Shown here one piece after another: positions 46,102-57,480 of a stretch of 64,000 nt of DNA. The notes below the pieces were generated by a model, which was given only the letters and a program-made list of their open reading frames with translations, did not search any database and was not told the DNA's origin. This stretch comes from Azorinus chamasolen. Its lineage: Eukaryota; Mollusca; Bivalvia; Cardiida; Solecurtidae. The translations under genes were made by a program, and so were the position numbers. The stretch lies in contig OY755252.1 of assembly GCA_963576725.1 (NCBI GenBank), forward strand, positions 45,113,552 through 45,177,551. The letters are read 5' to 3'. Every line of letters begins with the position of its first letter. Position 1 is the first letter of the stretch.

Positions 46102-48783
46102 ATGGGTAAAACCAGGGCAGACATACAGAAAGCCTACAGAGAGAGGAAGAAGGCACGCGAGGGTAATACATACCTGAAAAAAGAAACAGAGCGTGTGAAA
46201 TCTTACTATAAACCCACAACAGAAATAGGGCCAAACAAGTTAAGAATAAGACGAGAGCTTGCCAGATTATCTATGCAGAAATTAAGACAAAAAGTGAAAA
46301 AGGCTTCAGACCAAGGTCACACCCACCCACGTGTAGAAAACGATATTCAGCCAACAACTGATACATGTACTACAGAAAGGTCGGAGGGACCGTGTGACTC
46401 TACAACTGATAACCCTACACCAAGTACTTCATGTAGTACAGAACACAGAAAAATGATAGTACAAATGAATTTTGGCGAACGGCGTGGCAGATGGAAAAGG
46501 AGTAAAACCCTTAAGAAAGCAGAAAACAAAGTAAAGAAACTCGAACTTCAAATACAATCACTAAGAAGAAACAATAACAAGTTGCGTAAACGACTGGAAA
46601 GAGTAAATTCCAGTAACACCCCGAAAAGAGCCAATACTGAGACAGTATCGGTTATTACATCACCTGCCTCTAGTGTTCCACTAACAAATAATGAAAATAC
46701 CGGAAAGGCAACTGACAGAAAACGAAAAATTTCTGAAAATACCCAAGAGCTCACCCCAAAAAGTAAATCTATTAGTGTATTGAGAAGTGAAGGTTTAAAT
46801 CCAAGAAAACACAAACAGCTTGTTAAACAATTAACATATCACCACAGCATTGTTGCAGAAGTAAAGAGCAATCTGGCACCAGACCGAGGGAGAGCTAGAC
46901 AACGTTCAGCACTGCAGATAGTATGTGGCAATGTACTGAAAAGATACAGATTGGCTTCCAATTCCAGTCGTGTACTTGGTGTGAACAGAAGTCAAATAAG
47001 TAAAACAGCAAAGGGAAAATTGATACAAAAACGAAGAAAAGTTGCTGAAAGGGTACAAATATCCAACACTGTCACAAGCTTTTTGCAACGAGATGATAAT
47101 AGCGCGTGTCTACCGGGCAAAAGAGATAAAACAAAAACAAAACATGGCATTACTCAAACGAGAGTACTTAATGACTATTTATACAATTTACACCTTAAAT
47201 TTAAGTCGGAAAATCCAGACATAAAGATAGGCTTAACTGCATTTTCTAGTCACCGCCCCAAATACATCAAACTTGTGCGATTTAGTGCCAGAAGAACATG
47301 TTTGTGCCAAAGACACCAGAATATCGCCCTGAAGGTGAAAGGTTTAAAACTAGCAGGAACAATAACAACAGAAAACCCCGATATTCTAATAGGTCAATTG
47401 TCCGATGAAGAAATAATAGGGAAAATAAGAGACTGTGACTCTGAAACAATCAAATATGCGCAGTGGAAAAGGAAGGAAGTTGAACATAAGGGGCGGGTGA
47501 CAAAAAGGATGCTCATTGAAAATGTTGAACAGCCTAAGAATGAGTTCATAGATATGTTTAAGAACGACCTTGCAGAATTCAGAAGCCATACAGCAAGAGT
47601 GAGAACCCAGTACATACAAATAATGAACCTAAAAGAAAGAATGCCAATTAACCACGCAGTTTGTCAAATGGACTTTGCCGAAAATTACTCGTGTGGACAC
47701 GCCGACGAAATTCAAAATGCATACTTCGATAAATGTTCAGTTACACTTCATCCGGTGGTGATATACACAAAAAATACCGAGGGTGAAATATCACACACTT
47801 CACATATATATGTTTCAGACACTCCAGCACATAATTCAGGTACGGTGTATGCTTTTATGAAAAGAATAATAGACCAAATCAAATCCACAAGACCAGACAT
47901 AGTTTGCATCCACTATGTCACCGATTCGCCCACATCCCAATACAGAAACAAAAGTATGATGTATCTTGTAGCAAACCATGATCAAATATTTGGTGCAAAG
48001 GCTTCTTGGCAGTACTGGGAAGCGGGTCACGGTAAAGGCCCCTGTGATGGCGTCGGGGGTTCTTCGAAACGTCTTGCAGATTTAGCTGTGAAACGACACA
48101 TAGCTGTTATTCAGTCTGCCGAAGATTATTACCACTGGGGTTATTCTCTCGATAATAGTCAAATTAAGTATTTCTTCGTACCAAAAGACGAGTGTGACAA
48201 GGCAACTGCAGAGCTATCGTGCCTAAATATGAAAGCAGTAAAAGGCACATTATATATACACAGTGTTGTACACTTGAAAACTGGCGAAATTGCTGTGAGA
48301 AACACGTCGTGTTTTTGTGAAAACTGTTTCATTGACGGGGACTTCAAATTAAGCTGTGACGGTTGGAACAGACATGTTATAAATCAAAGTGATAATATAT
48401 TAGAAACGAACACGCCAGTAGAAGAAGTGACCACTCCAGCATTAGTGCCACCAATACAGGAAATGGTCCATGGTCATGATGAGAATTTCGTGGAAAATAG
48501 CTTTGTAGCGGCTGTCTATAACGGACACTGGTACATAGGCAAGATTATTGAATACGACCCAGAAGATGACAGTTTACAATATCATATTTCGTTTATGGAA
48601 CATGGTAAAGGCAAAGTAAGCTATACATTTAAATGGCCAAACAAAGACGATAAAATATGGATAGCCGAGTCTGAAATATTATGCCCGATTGACGAGCCAG
48701 TTCCTTATGGCACACGGAAAATGTACAAACTACATGAGGCAGACATGAATAAAGTTATTAGCAACTTTGCGAAATACAAGTAA
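46102..48783 (+). CDS. Putative DDE-type transposase, 893 aa, unclassified family
   Basis: Uninterrupted 893-codon ORF. The N-terminus is basic with a YRERKK motif; residues about 134-170 form a K/L/R-rich coiled coil; SRVLGVNRSQISK (about 289-301) looks like a small helix-turn-helix. RTCLCQRH (398-405) adds Cys/His. A probable RNase-H-fold core carries QMDFAENYSC (D524), YVTDSPTSQYRN (D608) and YWEAGHGKGPCDGVGG (E640, or D649), which fits a D-x83-D-x31-E triad. A Cys cluster CFCENC follows at 737-742. The C-terminus (about 798-865, VAAVYNGHWYIGKIIEY, then a FKWP motif) resembles a Tudor/SH3-like barrel. I recall similar uncharacterised proteins in invertebrate genomes but can give no family name. 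The transposase role is inferred from motifs plus flanking inverted repeats; a host-adopted gene is less likely. Confidence 0.7.
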   Translation: MGKTRADIQKAYRERKKAREGNTYLKKETERVKSYYKPTTEIGPNKLRIRRELARLSMQKLRQKVKKASDQGHTHPRVENDIQPTTDTCTTERSEGPCDSTTDNPTPSTSCSTEHRKMIVQMNFGERRGRWKRSKTLKKAENKVKKLELQIQSLRRNNNKLRKRLERVNSSNTPKRANTETVSVITSPASSVPLTNNENTGKATDRKRKISENTQELTPKSKSISVLRSEGLNPRKHKQLVKQLTYHHSIVAEVKSNLAPDRGRARQRSALQIVCGNVLKRYRLASNSSRVLGVNRSQISKTAKGKLIQKRRKVAERVQISNTVTSFLQRDDNSACLPGKRDKTKTKHGITQTRVLNDYLYNLHLKFKSENPDIKIGLTAFSSHRPKYIKLVRFSARRTCLCQRHQNIALKVKGLKLAGTITTENPDILIGQLSDEEIIGKIRDCDSETIKYAQWKRKEVEHKGRVTKRMLIENVEQPKNEFIDMFKNDLAEFRSHTARVRTQYIQIMNLKERMPINHAVCQMDFAENYSCGHADEIQNAYFDKCSVTLHPVVIYTKNTEGEISHTSHIYVSDTPAHNSGTVYAFMKRIIDQIKSTRPDIVCIHYVTDSPTSQYRNKSMMYLVANHDQIFGAKASWQYWEAGHGKGPCDGVGGSSKRLADLAVKRHIAVIQSAEDYYHWGYSLDNSQIKYFFVPKDECDKATAELSCLNMKAVKGTLYIHSVVHLKTGEIAVRNTSCFCENCFIDGDFKLSCDGWNRHVINQSDNILETNTPVEEVTTPALVPPIQEMVHGHDENFVENSFVAAVYNGHWYIGKIIEYDPEDDSLQYHISFMEHGKGKVSYTFKWPNKDDKIWIAESEILCPIDEPVPYGTRKMYKLHEADMNKVISNFAKYK

Positions 48784-50152
48784 GGTTTGATGTGTATGTA
48801 TTCTATACAGATGAGCTTGCTGATAATGACTGTTTAGTTCTAGCACGCCAATTAAACGCGCATGTTTCGTGTAGTAATGTGTGAATTACGTTACGGTGAT
48901 GTTTAATGATTTAGAACTGTTCCAGTTTTGTCAATTTGAGCATTGTTAAAAATGTATTCATGTTTATTCAACAACAGTATCAGTGTCACTTAAATTATAT
49001 TCAATGTAAAAAGAATTTATTTCACAGACAAAAATACAGACAATTTAAATGTCCGTCTATGTATTTGTGTAAAGTTCTTCTATTTGGCATGTACATGATA
49101 CTTAAATATTAGGGTGCTACCAAACTTGCTTATGAAAGATGGAGATAAAGTCCTAAATTACTAAAGTTTGAAAAGAAAAGTAACATTTAAACTGTGCCCG
49201 AAGTAAATAAATGATCATGTCAGTAAAAAGATATATTATTGTGAATTACGTTACTATATATATCGACAGAGAAAACATCATGAAATGTTTAAATATGATA
49301 TATATACACATTGTTTTGAATCCACAATAGTTTTCAATGTTCAATAGTTTTCAAATTGTTCGTCTTATCTGTTAGTGTGTTTGTAAATTGCAGCGGATGC
49401 ACAAAATGAGCCGTTGGTAACACTTTACTGGCCACTTTACACAATATCAGCTTAGTTGTGAAAGGTGTTTGCATATTATTTTATCACATGTCACTTAATA
49501 GCACTTACTTTCCTTGGATACATATTTGACAAATGAAGTTTTATTGATATTGACTGAAAAATTGTATCATGAAAATGGTTTACAGAATGGTAGATTTTTC
49601 AGTGAATTACGTTACCGTTAATGTAGTTCCATGGCCGTTCCCTACAATTGTGTAGGTGAAATAACAATTGAATTTCTGTATACACGAGTCACATTGCTTG
49701 TACTTGGTTAATTCAATTTTAAAGATAGGTATGCTTATTTTTTGTACTTGTAAACGGAAACGGATGTAAGTTTATTTTATAAAACGTCGTCGGAAATTAG
49801 AAATGCCTATGTTCAACTCTGAGAAATCGTCGGCATTATAGTTACTAGTTAATGTTGTTTGTTGGTTTTATTTCATACGTTTATCTTCAATACATGATAT
49901 CGACGCATCTAATATGTTATTTTTCCTTTGTATCCTTATAAAGGCATGCGGTAACAAACATGCATGCTTTCAGTAACGTAATTCACGGACAGAAAATGGT
50001 ACCTTATTTCAAAATGTATTAAATATTTATGGGATGACGTGTTTTTAGAAAAAATGCCTGGGAAAGGTAATCAAAAGGTTTCTCAACGCGAAAACGTAAC
50101 ATGAAATCAAATACTTTGTCATGAGTATTGTGTGACACGTTACTCTTTGAAT

Positions 50153-50184
50153 TTGCCTAACTTAACGCGATTTGGCTGTATAAC
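50153..50184 (-). repeat. Right terminal inverted repeat of the 5.2-kb transposon
   Basis: TTGCCTAACTTAACGCG... to GGCTGTATAAC, the exact reverse complement of 44961-44992. Confidence 0.9.
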
Positions 50185-50493
50185 TCTGTTGAATATGTAA
50201 CAGTGTTTTACTATAGATTCCACTCAGTATGGAAGGCTTAAACTTGCTAAATGCTTTTGAATGACAAATAGTGCAGACCCCAAGCATAGGACTCCTATAT
50301 ATGTGGCTTCTGATCTGGGTCTTCACTATTCGCAAAGACTGCATGCATGCCTCAGGATGAAGGGGTTAAATACATAAATCAGTCCTACAGTGTGATAGTC
50401 ACAATGTATCCCTTAGAAAATTTATGTTAGTCTGTGTTATATCAATAATTGTTTTGGTCATATACTTACATAATTTCTCACAATTTTCAACAG
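50185..50493. repeat. F copy between the transposon and exon 10
   Basis: 50200-50370 is an F-type copy (AGTGCAGACCCC...CTGATCTGGGTCTTCACTATT) ending GGGGTTAA. It adjoins the transposon's right flank. Confidence 0.65.
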
Positions 50494-50729
50494 GTGACCT
50501 TGGGATCGATATGTCTGACCAACACCCAGCTTTTTCTCATCTCGCCCAGATATCTCTTGCAACTGTGCGGACCTGTACCGTGTGTGGGAAACCATTCTCC
50601 AACAGGTTTGCGTTGACCATGCACATGCGTATCCATACAGGGGAGAAACCATTTGAGTGTGACATCTGCGGAATGAAGTTCTCAGTGAAAGGCAACATGA
50701 AGCGTCACAGACTGGTTCACATGTCATAG
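50494..50729 (+). CDS. ZF-pair exon 10 (alternative terminal exon)
   Basis: Acceptor TTTTCAACAG ends at 50493, then GT (G) and [18 protein letters not shown], a leader of about 27 residues. Fingers begin [10 protein letters not shown] and [10 protein letters not shown] with TGEKP; contact residues are N-F-A-M and V-G-N-R. The exon stops almost directly after the last His (HMS, stop). It is the first ZF exon after the 5.2-kb transposon, with its acceptor about 310 nt past the right end. Confidence 0.92.
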
Positions 50730-51448
50730 CTGTGCATTTTTATAATCATTGAACATTAGGAAGACATGTGTTGTGGCATCACCTTAAAGTGTTCACTTGG
50801 TGAAAAAATGTTGGGTTTTTTCAACCTCTTTACTCCATAAATATGCCTATTTAGTATTAATTATTTTGCAGATGGAGTAGACCCGGATCAGACAACTCCT
50901 GTAAGACCTGTCTAATCAGAGTCTGCTCAGTTTGTTTGATACATGTAATATAATGTACGGCTGATTCTACAGAGTTTGCTGTGGTTAAAATGTCTCTGGT
51001 TCATGATGCCTTTGTAAAACAAATCGGCTAATTAATATTCATAAATTCATTTTTCTAACAGGAATATCAGTAAAAATGGCTGCGATATTAACCTTTTAAT
51101 TGATAAATACACCTTTCTACACCTTACGCCTTTGCAAATAGGAGCTATCTGATCAGGGTCTGCTCTGTTTGCTTATGATGTAATATAGATCTGATTCTAC
51201 AGTTTCTGCATTGGCAAACTTTTCATGTGTTAACAATTTTATGCCATTTTGAAAATTGATCGGATATTCTTAAATATCATCATTTGTTTCAAAAATATTC
51301 ATTAAATAAATGGTTGATTTCGGTGGTTGAAGGTAAAGCAGTTCATTTCTTTTCTTACGAGCTACCATCTGTTTTTAAAAACTGACAACTGTTTTGAATG
51401 ACAGCCTTAATTTGAATGTATGGAACAAATTAACCTTTCCCCTTTTTA
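50730..51448. repeat. Two reverse B copies and an A end
   Basis: 50823-51070 and 51088-51312 B reversed. 51429-51446 is the left tip of the A copy interrupted by Helentron-like element 7. Confidence 0.7.
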
Positions 51449-53350
51449 TACGCCCACCTAATAAAGGTGGTCGTATATTGTCATGGCCCTGTCCGTCCGT
51501 CCGTTCGTTCGTTCGTTCGTTCGTTCGTCCGTCAACATTTTGCTTGTCCGCTGTTTTCTGGGAAAACTATTTGACAGATATTTATGAAACTTCACACAAA
51601 TGTTTAATGCATCAAGATCTGAAGGTGAGTTGATTCTGAGGTTCATTTGATTTTTCATTTCAGAGTTATGGCCCTTGTCCTTAAAAAATGCAAATAGTTT
51701 GTCCGCTGTTTTCTGGGAAAACTATTTGACAGATATTAATGAAACTTCATAAAAATGTTTAATGCATCAAGATCTGATGCTGAGTCGATTTTGAGGTTTA
51801 TTTGGTTTTTTCGTTTCAGAGTTATGGCCCTTTTACTTAAAAAATAATGCAAATATATGCATATAGTTTGTCCGCTGTTTTCTGGGGAAACTATTTGAGA
51901 GATATTAATGAAACTTCACACAAATGTTTAATGCATCAAGATCTGAAGCTGAGTAGATTCTGAGGTTCATTTGATTTTTCATTTCAGAGTTATGGCCCTT
52001 GTCCTTAATAAATATGCAAATAGTTTGTCCGCTGTTTTCTAGGAAACTATTTGAGAGATATTAATGAAACTTCACACACTTGTTTAATGCATCAAGATCT
52101 GAAGCTGAGTCGATTCTGAGCTTCATTTAATTTGTCGTTTCGGAGTTATGGCCCTTTTACTTAAAAAATAATGCAAATACATGCAAATAGTTTGTCCGCT
52201 GTTTTCTGGGAAAACTATTTTACAGATATTAATGAAACTTCACACAAATGTTTAATGCATCAAGATCTGAAGCTGAGTTGATTCTGAGGTTCATTTAATT
52301 TTTCATTTCAGAGTTATGGCCCTTGTCCTTAAAAAGTATGCAAATAGTTTGTCCGCTGTTTTCTGGGAAAACTATTTGAGAGATATTAATGAAACTTCAC
52401 ACAAATGTTTAATGCATCAAGATCTGAAACTGAATTGATTCTGAGGATCATTTGATTTTTCGTTTCAGAGTTATGGCCCTTGTCCCTAAAAAATAATGCA
52501 AATAGTTTGTCCGCTGTTTTCTGGGAAAACTATTTGACGGATATTAATGAAACTTCACACAAATGTTTAATGCATCAAGATCTGAAGCTGAGTTGATTCT
52601 GAGGTTCATTTGATTTCTAGTTTCAGAGTTATTGCCCTTTTACTTAAAAAATAATGCAAATATATGCATATAGTTTGTCCGCTGTTTTCTGGCAAAACTG
52701 TTTGACAGATCATATTAATGAAACTTCACACAAATGTTTAATGCATCAAGACCTGAAGCTAAGTCGATTCTGAGGATCATTTGATTTGTTGTTTCGGAGT
52801 TATGGCCATTGCACTAAAAAAAAATGCAAATCTATGCAAATATGAGGATGGCCATAACGTTTTCATTTGTAATGATATTTACTTCAATTTTTTTATATGG
52901 TTAAACCTTAATGTGAATTTTCACATATATTGCGGGGGTTTTGATATGTCATTTTATTCTAAAGTTATGGTCCTTGAACTTTGTGTGTTCGTTGCTTTGT
53001 TAGTCGGTCAACTTTTAGTTTGTCTGTTGTTTTCTGGGAAAACTATTAAAATGATATAAATGAAACTTATCACAAATGTTTTAAGCAACAAAATTTGAAG
53101 CTGAGTTTATTTTGAGGTTCATTCAGTTTGTCTTTACAGAGTTATGGCCGTTGCACTGCAAAAATGAGGATTAGCTGTAACTTTTTTATTTAATAAGATA
53201 TTCACTTCATTTTTTTAAAAAATAGTATCACCTTAATATGGAAATCAAGATCTGAAGCACAGATTAGAAAATGTCAACACTTATAAGGCATGTTGAATCA
53301 GAGAAAGTTTGCAAGTGGGCGTATTATGTACCGTATGCGGTACTCTTGTT
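51449..53350 (+). mobile_element. Helentron-like element 7 (pearl-like), nested in a family A copy
   Basis: Inverted ATACGCCCAC/GTGGGCGTAT ends, a GTTC/GTCC tetranucleotide tract (51491-51533), and core units anchored on TTGTCCGCTGTTTTCTGG at 51544, 51699, 51868, 52025, 52192, 52349, 52507 and 52675 (spacing alternates about 155-158 and 167-169). Diverged units follow to about 53180. The terminal stem-loop GTACCG/CGGTAC precedes TCTTGTT. It separates the left end of a family A MITE (51429-51446) from its remainder (53351-53588). Confidence 0.8.
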
Positions 53351-54257
53351 ATGTTTATTCCAAATTCCAATACCTGCTGAATGTTCATGGACAAAATAGT
53401 TATAATGAAATATTGAAGTATTATATAATAAATGGAAAGTTTGAGCCATTTTTAGAAAGCAAAGAAATGGATCTTTCAAATTCCATTAGTAAACAGACTC
53501 TGATTAGACAACTGCTATAGGAGTCGTCTGATCTTGGTTTTCTCTGTTTGCAAATTCGCGAGAACTTGTTTATATGAGGGAAAGGTTACTGGCATTTGCA
53601 AACACTGTAGACCCAGATCTGCAGATGCCTGGAGGAGCCCACTGATCAGGGTCTGCACTGTTTGTCTTTCAGAATCCTCTGAATAACTCTTTCCCTGTTT
53701 CATATTCAGGTAAAAAATAATGACATCATGAATATTAATTACATTAATTGTCATACTAACACATGGACATGAGAATATTTTGCAGAAACTCTAGAATCAT
53801 GTCTGAGCTGGTTCTGCTCTCTTAGCAAAGGCGTAGACAGTCATATTTATGGGATAGAGAGAGATAATTAACTGATGATGGGTCAATGGATTTTGAGTTT
53901 TCTGCTTTCAAAGATATAAGATGTTGCCAGATATATATGGTATAGTTTCTAATTGGTTGTCACCGTGGATACTAGACTTGTGTCATACAGACCAGGTACT
54001 GACCTAATGATGATCTGTCTTGTTCAGTGTAAAATTGAAGCCAAACTTTTTAACACAGGATGTTTTGACATTACCAGAAACTGTAGAATCTGAAAGCCAA
54101 CAGAGCAGACTCCTGTAATGATCTGTCTGACCAGGGTCTTCTCTGTTTGCAAAAGTGTCAAAAGGCACTTCTGTTAGGGAAAGGATTTAGTTTGATACAT
54201 TTGTATCTGTTGTAGAACTGAAGTTTATCTCGTGCGAGTAATTATACGTTAATATTG

Positions 54258-54506
54258 TTAACTCTTTCCCTGTTCTATATTTAGCCCAAATTTCAATACC
54301 TACTGAATATTCATTAACAAAGTAGTTATAAATAAATATGAAAGATGGAGCATTGTAGGCATTTAAGAAAGCAAAGAAACAGATCTTTCAAATTCTATTA
54401 GCAAACAGAGCAGACCCTGATCAGACGGCTCCTCTAGGAGCCGTCTGATCTGGGTCTACTCTGTTTGCAAGTGCGTGAAAACACGGTTATATGAGGGAAA
54501 GGGTTA
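54258..54506 (+). mobile_element. Family A MITE, near-twin of 31047-31294
   Basis: Begins TTAACTCTTTCCC, ends GGGAAAGGGTTAA; about 97% identical by eye to the copy 23 kb upstream. Confidence 0.85.
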
Positions 54507-54792
54507 ACTCTTTTATTTGATAAATAATCTTGCATGAGACTGTCTTTTATGAAATCTTATTATGAATTCTTCTATTAAAAATGAAAAACAGGAAATATTT
54601 TGCGGTGGTAAATGGTAGAGAATTAAATATGCAACAACATATGCAAACTGAGCAGATTTTGATCACACAGATATAGGAGTAGTCAACTCTGAGTGTACTG
54701 ACATGAATAAAAGATGGGATTATAAAAACGAGCATTAATGGTCAGCATTTACATGGTATATTTAAGTCTTTCAACACTTATACTTTAAATGG

Positions 54793-54925
54793 ACTTTAAT
54801 AATTCCAGAATTCAAAAAGGTCATATTTATCGAGAATATTCAGGGATATTTTTCAGTTAAATAGACTATTCCAGAATTCAAAAAGGTCAAAATTATTTAT
54901 CGACAATATTCAGGGATATTTTTCA
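54793..54925 (+). repeat. 66-bp tandem duplication
   Basis: ATTCCAGAATTCAAAAAGG at 54802 and 54868, each followed by GAATATTCAGGGATATTTTT. Confidence 0.9.
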
Positions 54926-54976
54926 GAATAGCTAACATGACAAGCCTGATGTGGGTCTACTCTGTTTGCCAAGGCA

Positions 54977-57480
54977 TTATCCCTTTCCTCCATAAATATG
55001 CACGACTTTCTAGGCCTCTGTAAATGTCACCTTTTGAAACCATTGCGATAAATAGAGCATTTGCTCCTATGGAGCAAATGCTCTATTTACCACAATGGTA
55101 TCGGAACTACACACTATTTTTTTTTTAAAGTTTTCCTTTTCTCGGTAAGAAATATCTTTATGGTAGACAATCATTCAAAGAGGTTGGATCTGAAAACAGC
55201 CTATGAGAGAATGGTTTATGGAATCAAAAAGAGCAAAATTTAATATTCTATTTATCACAATGTTTTCATAAAGTTACTTTTGCAGAGGCGTCAAAAGGTG
55301 TTAATATGAGGGAATGGGATAAACAGAACAGTAAAAAGTATTTGACTCTTATTGACATAATTTGTTGAAAATGTATGCTTATATATAAATTGGATTTATC
55401 AATATTTTTAACAAAACAGTACAGGTATGTCCAAATTGAATTTATTAATCTCTTTAACCCTTTCTCTGTTTAATATTCATGTAAGAAATAATGACATCAT
55501 GAATATTAATTAGATAATTTTTATGAACAACACAGAAAGTTTTGGCTCAGGGAGAAACTGTACAATCAGATCTATAATTCCATTAGCAAACAGAGTAGAC
55601 CCTGATCAGACAACTGCGGAAACGCTTTTGTATAAAGGAAAGGGTTATCATATCAGTGAAGTATTTTTACACTGTGGACAATGCAGTGTTTATATCTAAA
55701 CTGTATTTGTAAATCTTTAACCCTTTCTCTGTTCTATGTTTATCCCAAACTTCCAATACCTTATTGAACATTTATGGACAAAATAGTTTCAATGAAATAT
55801 GGAAGGAGGAACACTTTAGCTATTTTAGAAGGTTATGAAAGAGATCTATCAAATTCCATTAGCAAACAGAGCAGACCCTGATCAGACAGCTCCTTTAGGA
55901 GCCATCTGATCTTGGTCTACTCTGTTTGCAAATGCAAGAAAACACGTTTATATGAGGGAAAGGGTTAAGAGAACAATGAACAATGAAGTACTTGACTTCA
56001 GTTAATTGTTGATAATGTAAAGCTTAGTAAATGTATTAACCTTGAACTGTATGAATATTCATAAAAGAAATATGAATATTAATTAAATTAAAATACATTT
56101 ACACTTGAATTTTTTGCCAAGGCAGAAACTGTCAAACCTCATCTATAGTATTCCTTAACCCTTTCTTCCGTAGGCTATTTTTAGGTCCAACCTCTTTGGA
56201 TGCATCTAACGAAAAGGAGCATAAACTAGAGAAAAGGAAATTTTTAGAATTTTGTAATTGATAAATAGAGCATTTGCTCCTATAGGGGCAAATGCTCTAT
56301 TTGTCACAATGGTTTCAACAGGTGACTTTTACAGAGGCATAGAAGGCGAATATATGGAGGAAAGGGATAAGCAAACAGAGTATACCCTGATCAGAGGGTT
56401 TCTGATCTGGTTCTACTCTGTTGGCAAAGGCATAGAAGGGCGTATTTATGGAGTAAAGGGTTAAAATGAGGCTAATCAAGTATAGGATGAACAGTTTCCT
56501 TATATTGACTGATGTTGGCATCTTTGCAGACAGTCTCAATATTCATACAGTAAAAGTTCTTAAATATTCATAGTGGAAAGGGTTAACTATCATAGCTAGG
56601 ATTGTCTAGATAAGGTCTAGATAAGATGCGTAAATTAAAACATTTTTAAAAATAACTTCTTTATTTCTCCACCAAACCCTCAAAGAGACGATTGTAAAGA
56701 GTGGTCACAACATAGCGTTTGGTGGAGAAATAACAATTTTAGTATTTAAGTATGCACCTTTAACTGTAGCTCTGATTGTCTGTGACATTGTAGTATGTAA
56801 GATTATCTCATTTCAAATTAACCCATTCCCGCATAATGACGCCTTTTGACGCTTCTGTAAAAGACACTTTGTGAAACCATTGTGATAAATAGAGCATTTG
56901 CTCCACAGGAGCAAATGCTCTTTTTATCACAATGGTTTCAAAACTACACAATTCTGAAAAATTCCTTTTCTCTAGTTAATGCTCCTTTTTGGTAGATTTA
57001 ATCAAAGGGGTTCGGTCTAAAAATAGCCTAAGTGGGAATGGGTTAACTGATTTTTCATTTGTATTCCCTCTCATGCTATCAAGGATAATGAAGAAACTTT
57101 CATTGCAGTCATTATTAACCCATTCCCTCATAGGCTATTTTTAGATCCTACCTCTTTGAATAAATCTGCCGAAAAGGAGCATTAATTGGAGAAAAGGAAA
57201 ATTTCAGAATAGTGTAGATTTGAAACCATTTTGCTCCATAGGAGCAAATGCTCTATTTATCACAATGGTTTCATAAAGTGACTATTACAGATCGAGGCGT
57301 AGAAAGGCGTATTTGTGAAGGAAAGGGTTAAACAATTATCCAGTTGGCTTAATTGTTTGAGAAACTCTTGGTGGAGTTTGAATGTGCGGATAATCCAGGT
57401 TTTACTGTAGTACATTGACATTTTAAAACTTTCTGTTAAACAATTCACATGTTTTGTTATTGTTATCTGCAGGGAATCGT
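54977..57480. repeat. Dense C, B, A and D copies
   Basis: 54977-55218 C reversed, followed by a forward C end (55222-55319); 55454-55647 B; 55717-55968 A; 56036-56154 B part; 56155-56370 C; 56371-56463 B end; 56607-56775 D; 56818-57045 C reversed; 57115-57331 C; 57332-57420 an E-like right end (GGTTTTACTGTA). Confidence 0.75.

Larger units (their letters stand above)
45353..49986. promoter_or_regulatory. Nine perfect copies of GTGAATTACGTTAC within the transposon
   Basis: Plus-orientation copies are at 45353, 45700, 45715, 48881, 49241 and 49602; reverse copies (GTAACGTAATTCAC) are at 46043, 46063 and 49973. A degenerate copy lies near 45542. Five flank the ORF start and four follow the ORF; none is in the ORF. 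Two pairs are close (15 and 20 nt apart). The TTACGTTA core resembles bZIP-type sites. Likely binding sites for the element's own protein or a host factor. Confidence 0.85.
44965..50180 (+). mobile_element. Complete 5.2-kb DNA transposon with DDE-like ORF
   Basis: Bounded by perfect inverted repeats (TACAGCCAAATCGCG... at the left, its complement at the right; 30-32 bp). The ends are compatible with a TA target duplication, but the palindromic TATA junctions leave TA versus TATA undecided. Joining the flanks restores a repeat unit like those just to the left (44.8-44.96 kb), which supports insertion. It contains one long ORF, a probable 5'UTR intron and nine copies of a 14-bp motif. Perfect ends and an unbroken ORF suggest recent activity. 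Sequence style differs from the host introns: no A-F MITEs lie inside. I cannot assign it to a named superfamily. Confidence 0.8.
53351..54976. repeat. A, F and B copies
   Basis: 53351-53588 right part of the split A; 53590-53688 F; 53683-53868 B truncated; 54020-54190 B; 54258-54506 A; 54503-54700 B-like. 53869-54019 shows nothing. Confidence 0.7.

Noticed and set aside
46347..48347. Minus-strand and alternate-frame ORFs within the transposase gene
   Set aside because: Shadows of the 893-codon frame.
51394..51658. ORFs rich in RSFVRSFVRP or TDERTNERTNG
   Set aside because: Translations of the GTTC/GTCC tetranucleotide tract of a Helentron-like element; the same applies to DRPTDRPTDRPT at 39.0-39.2 kb.
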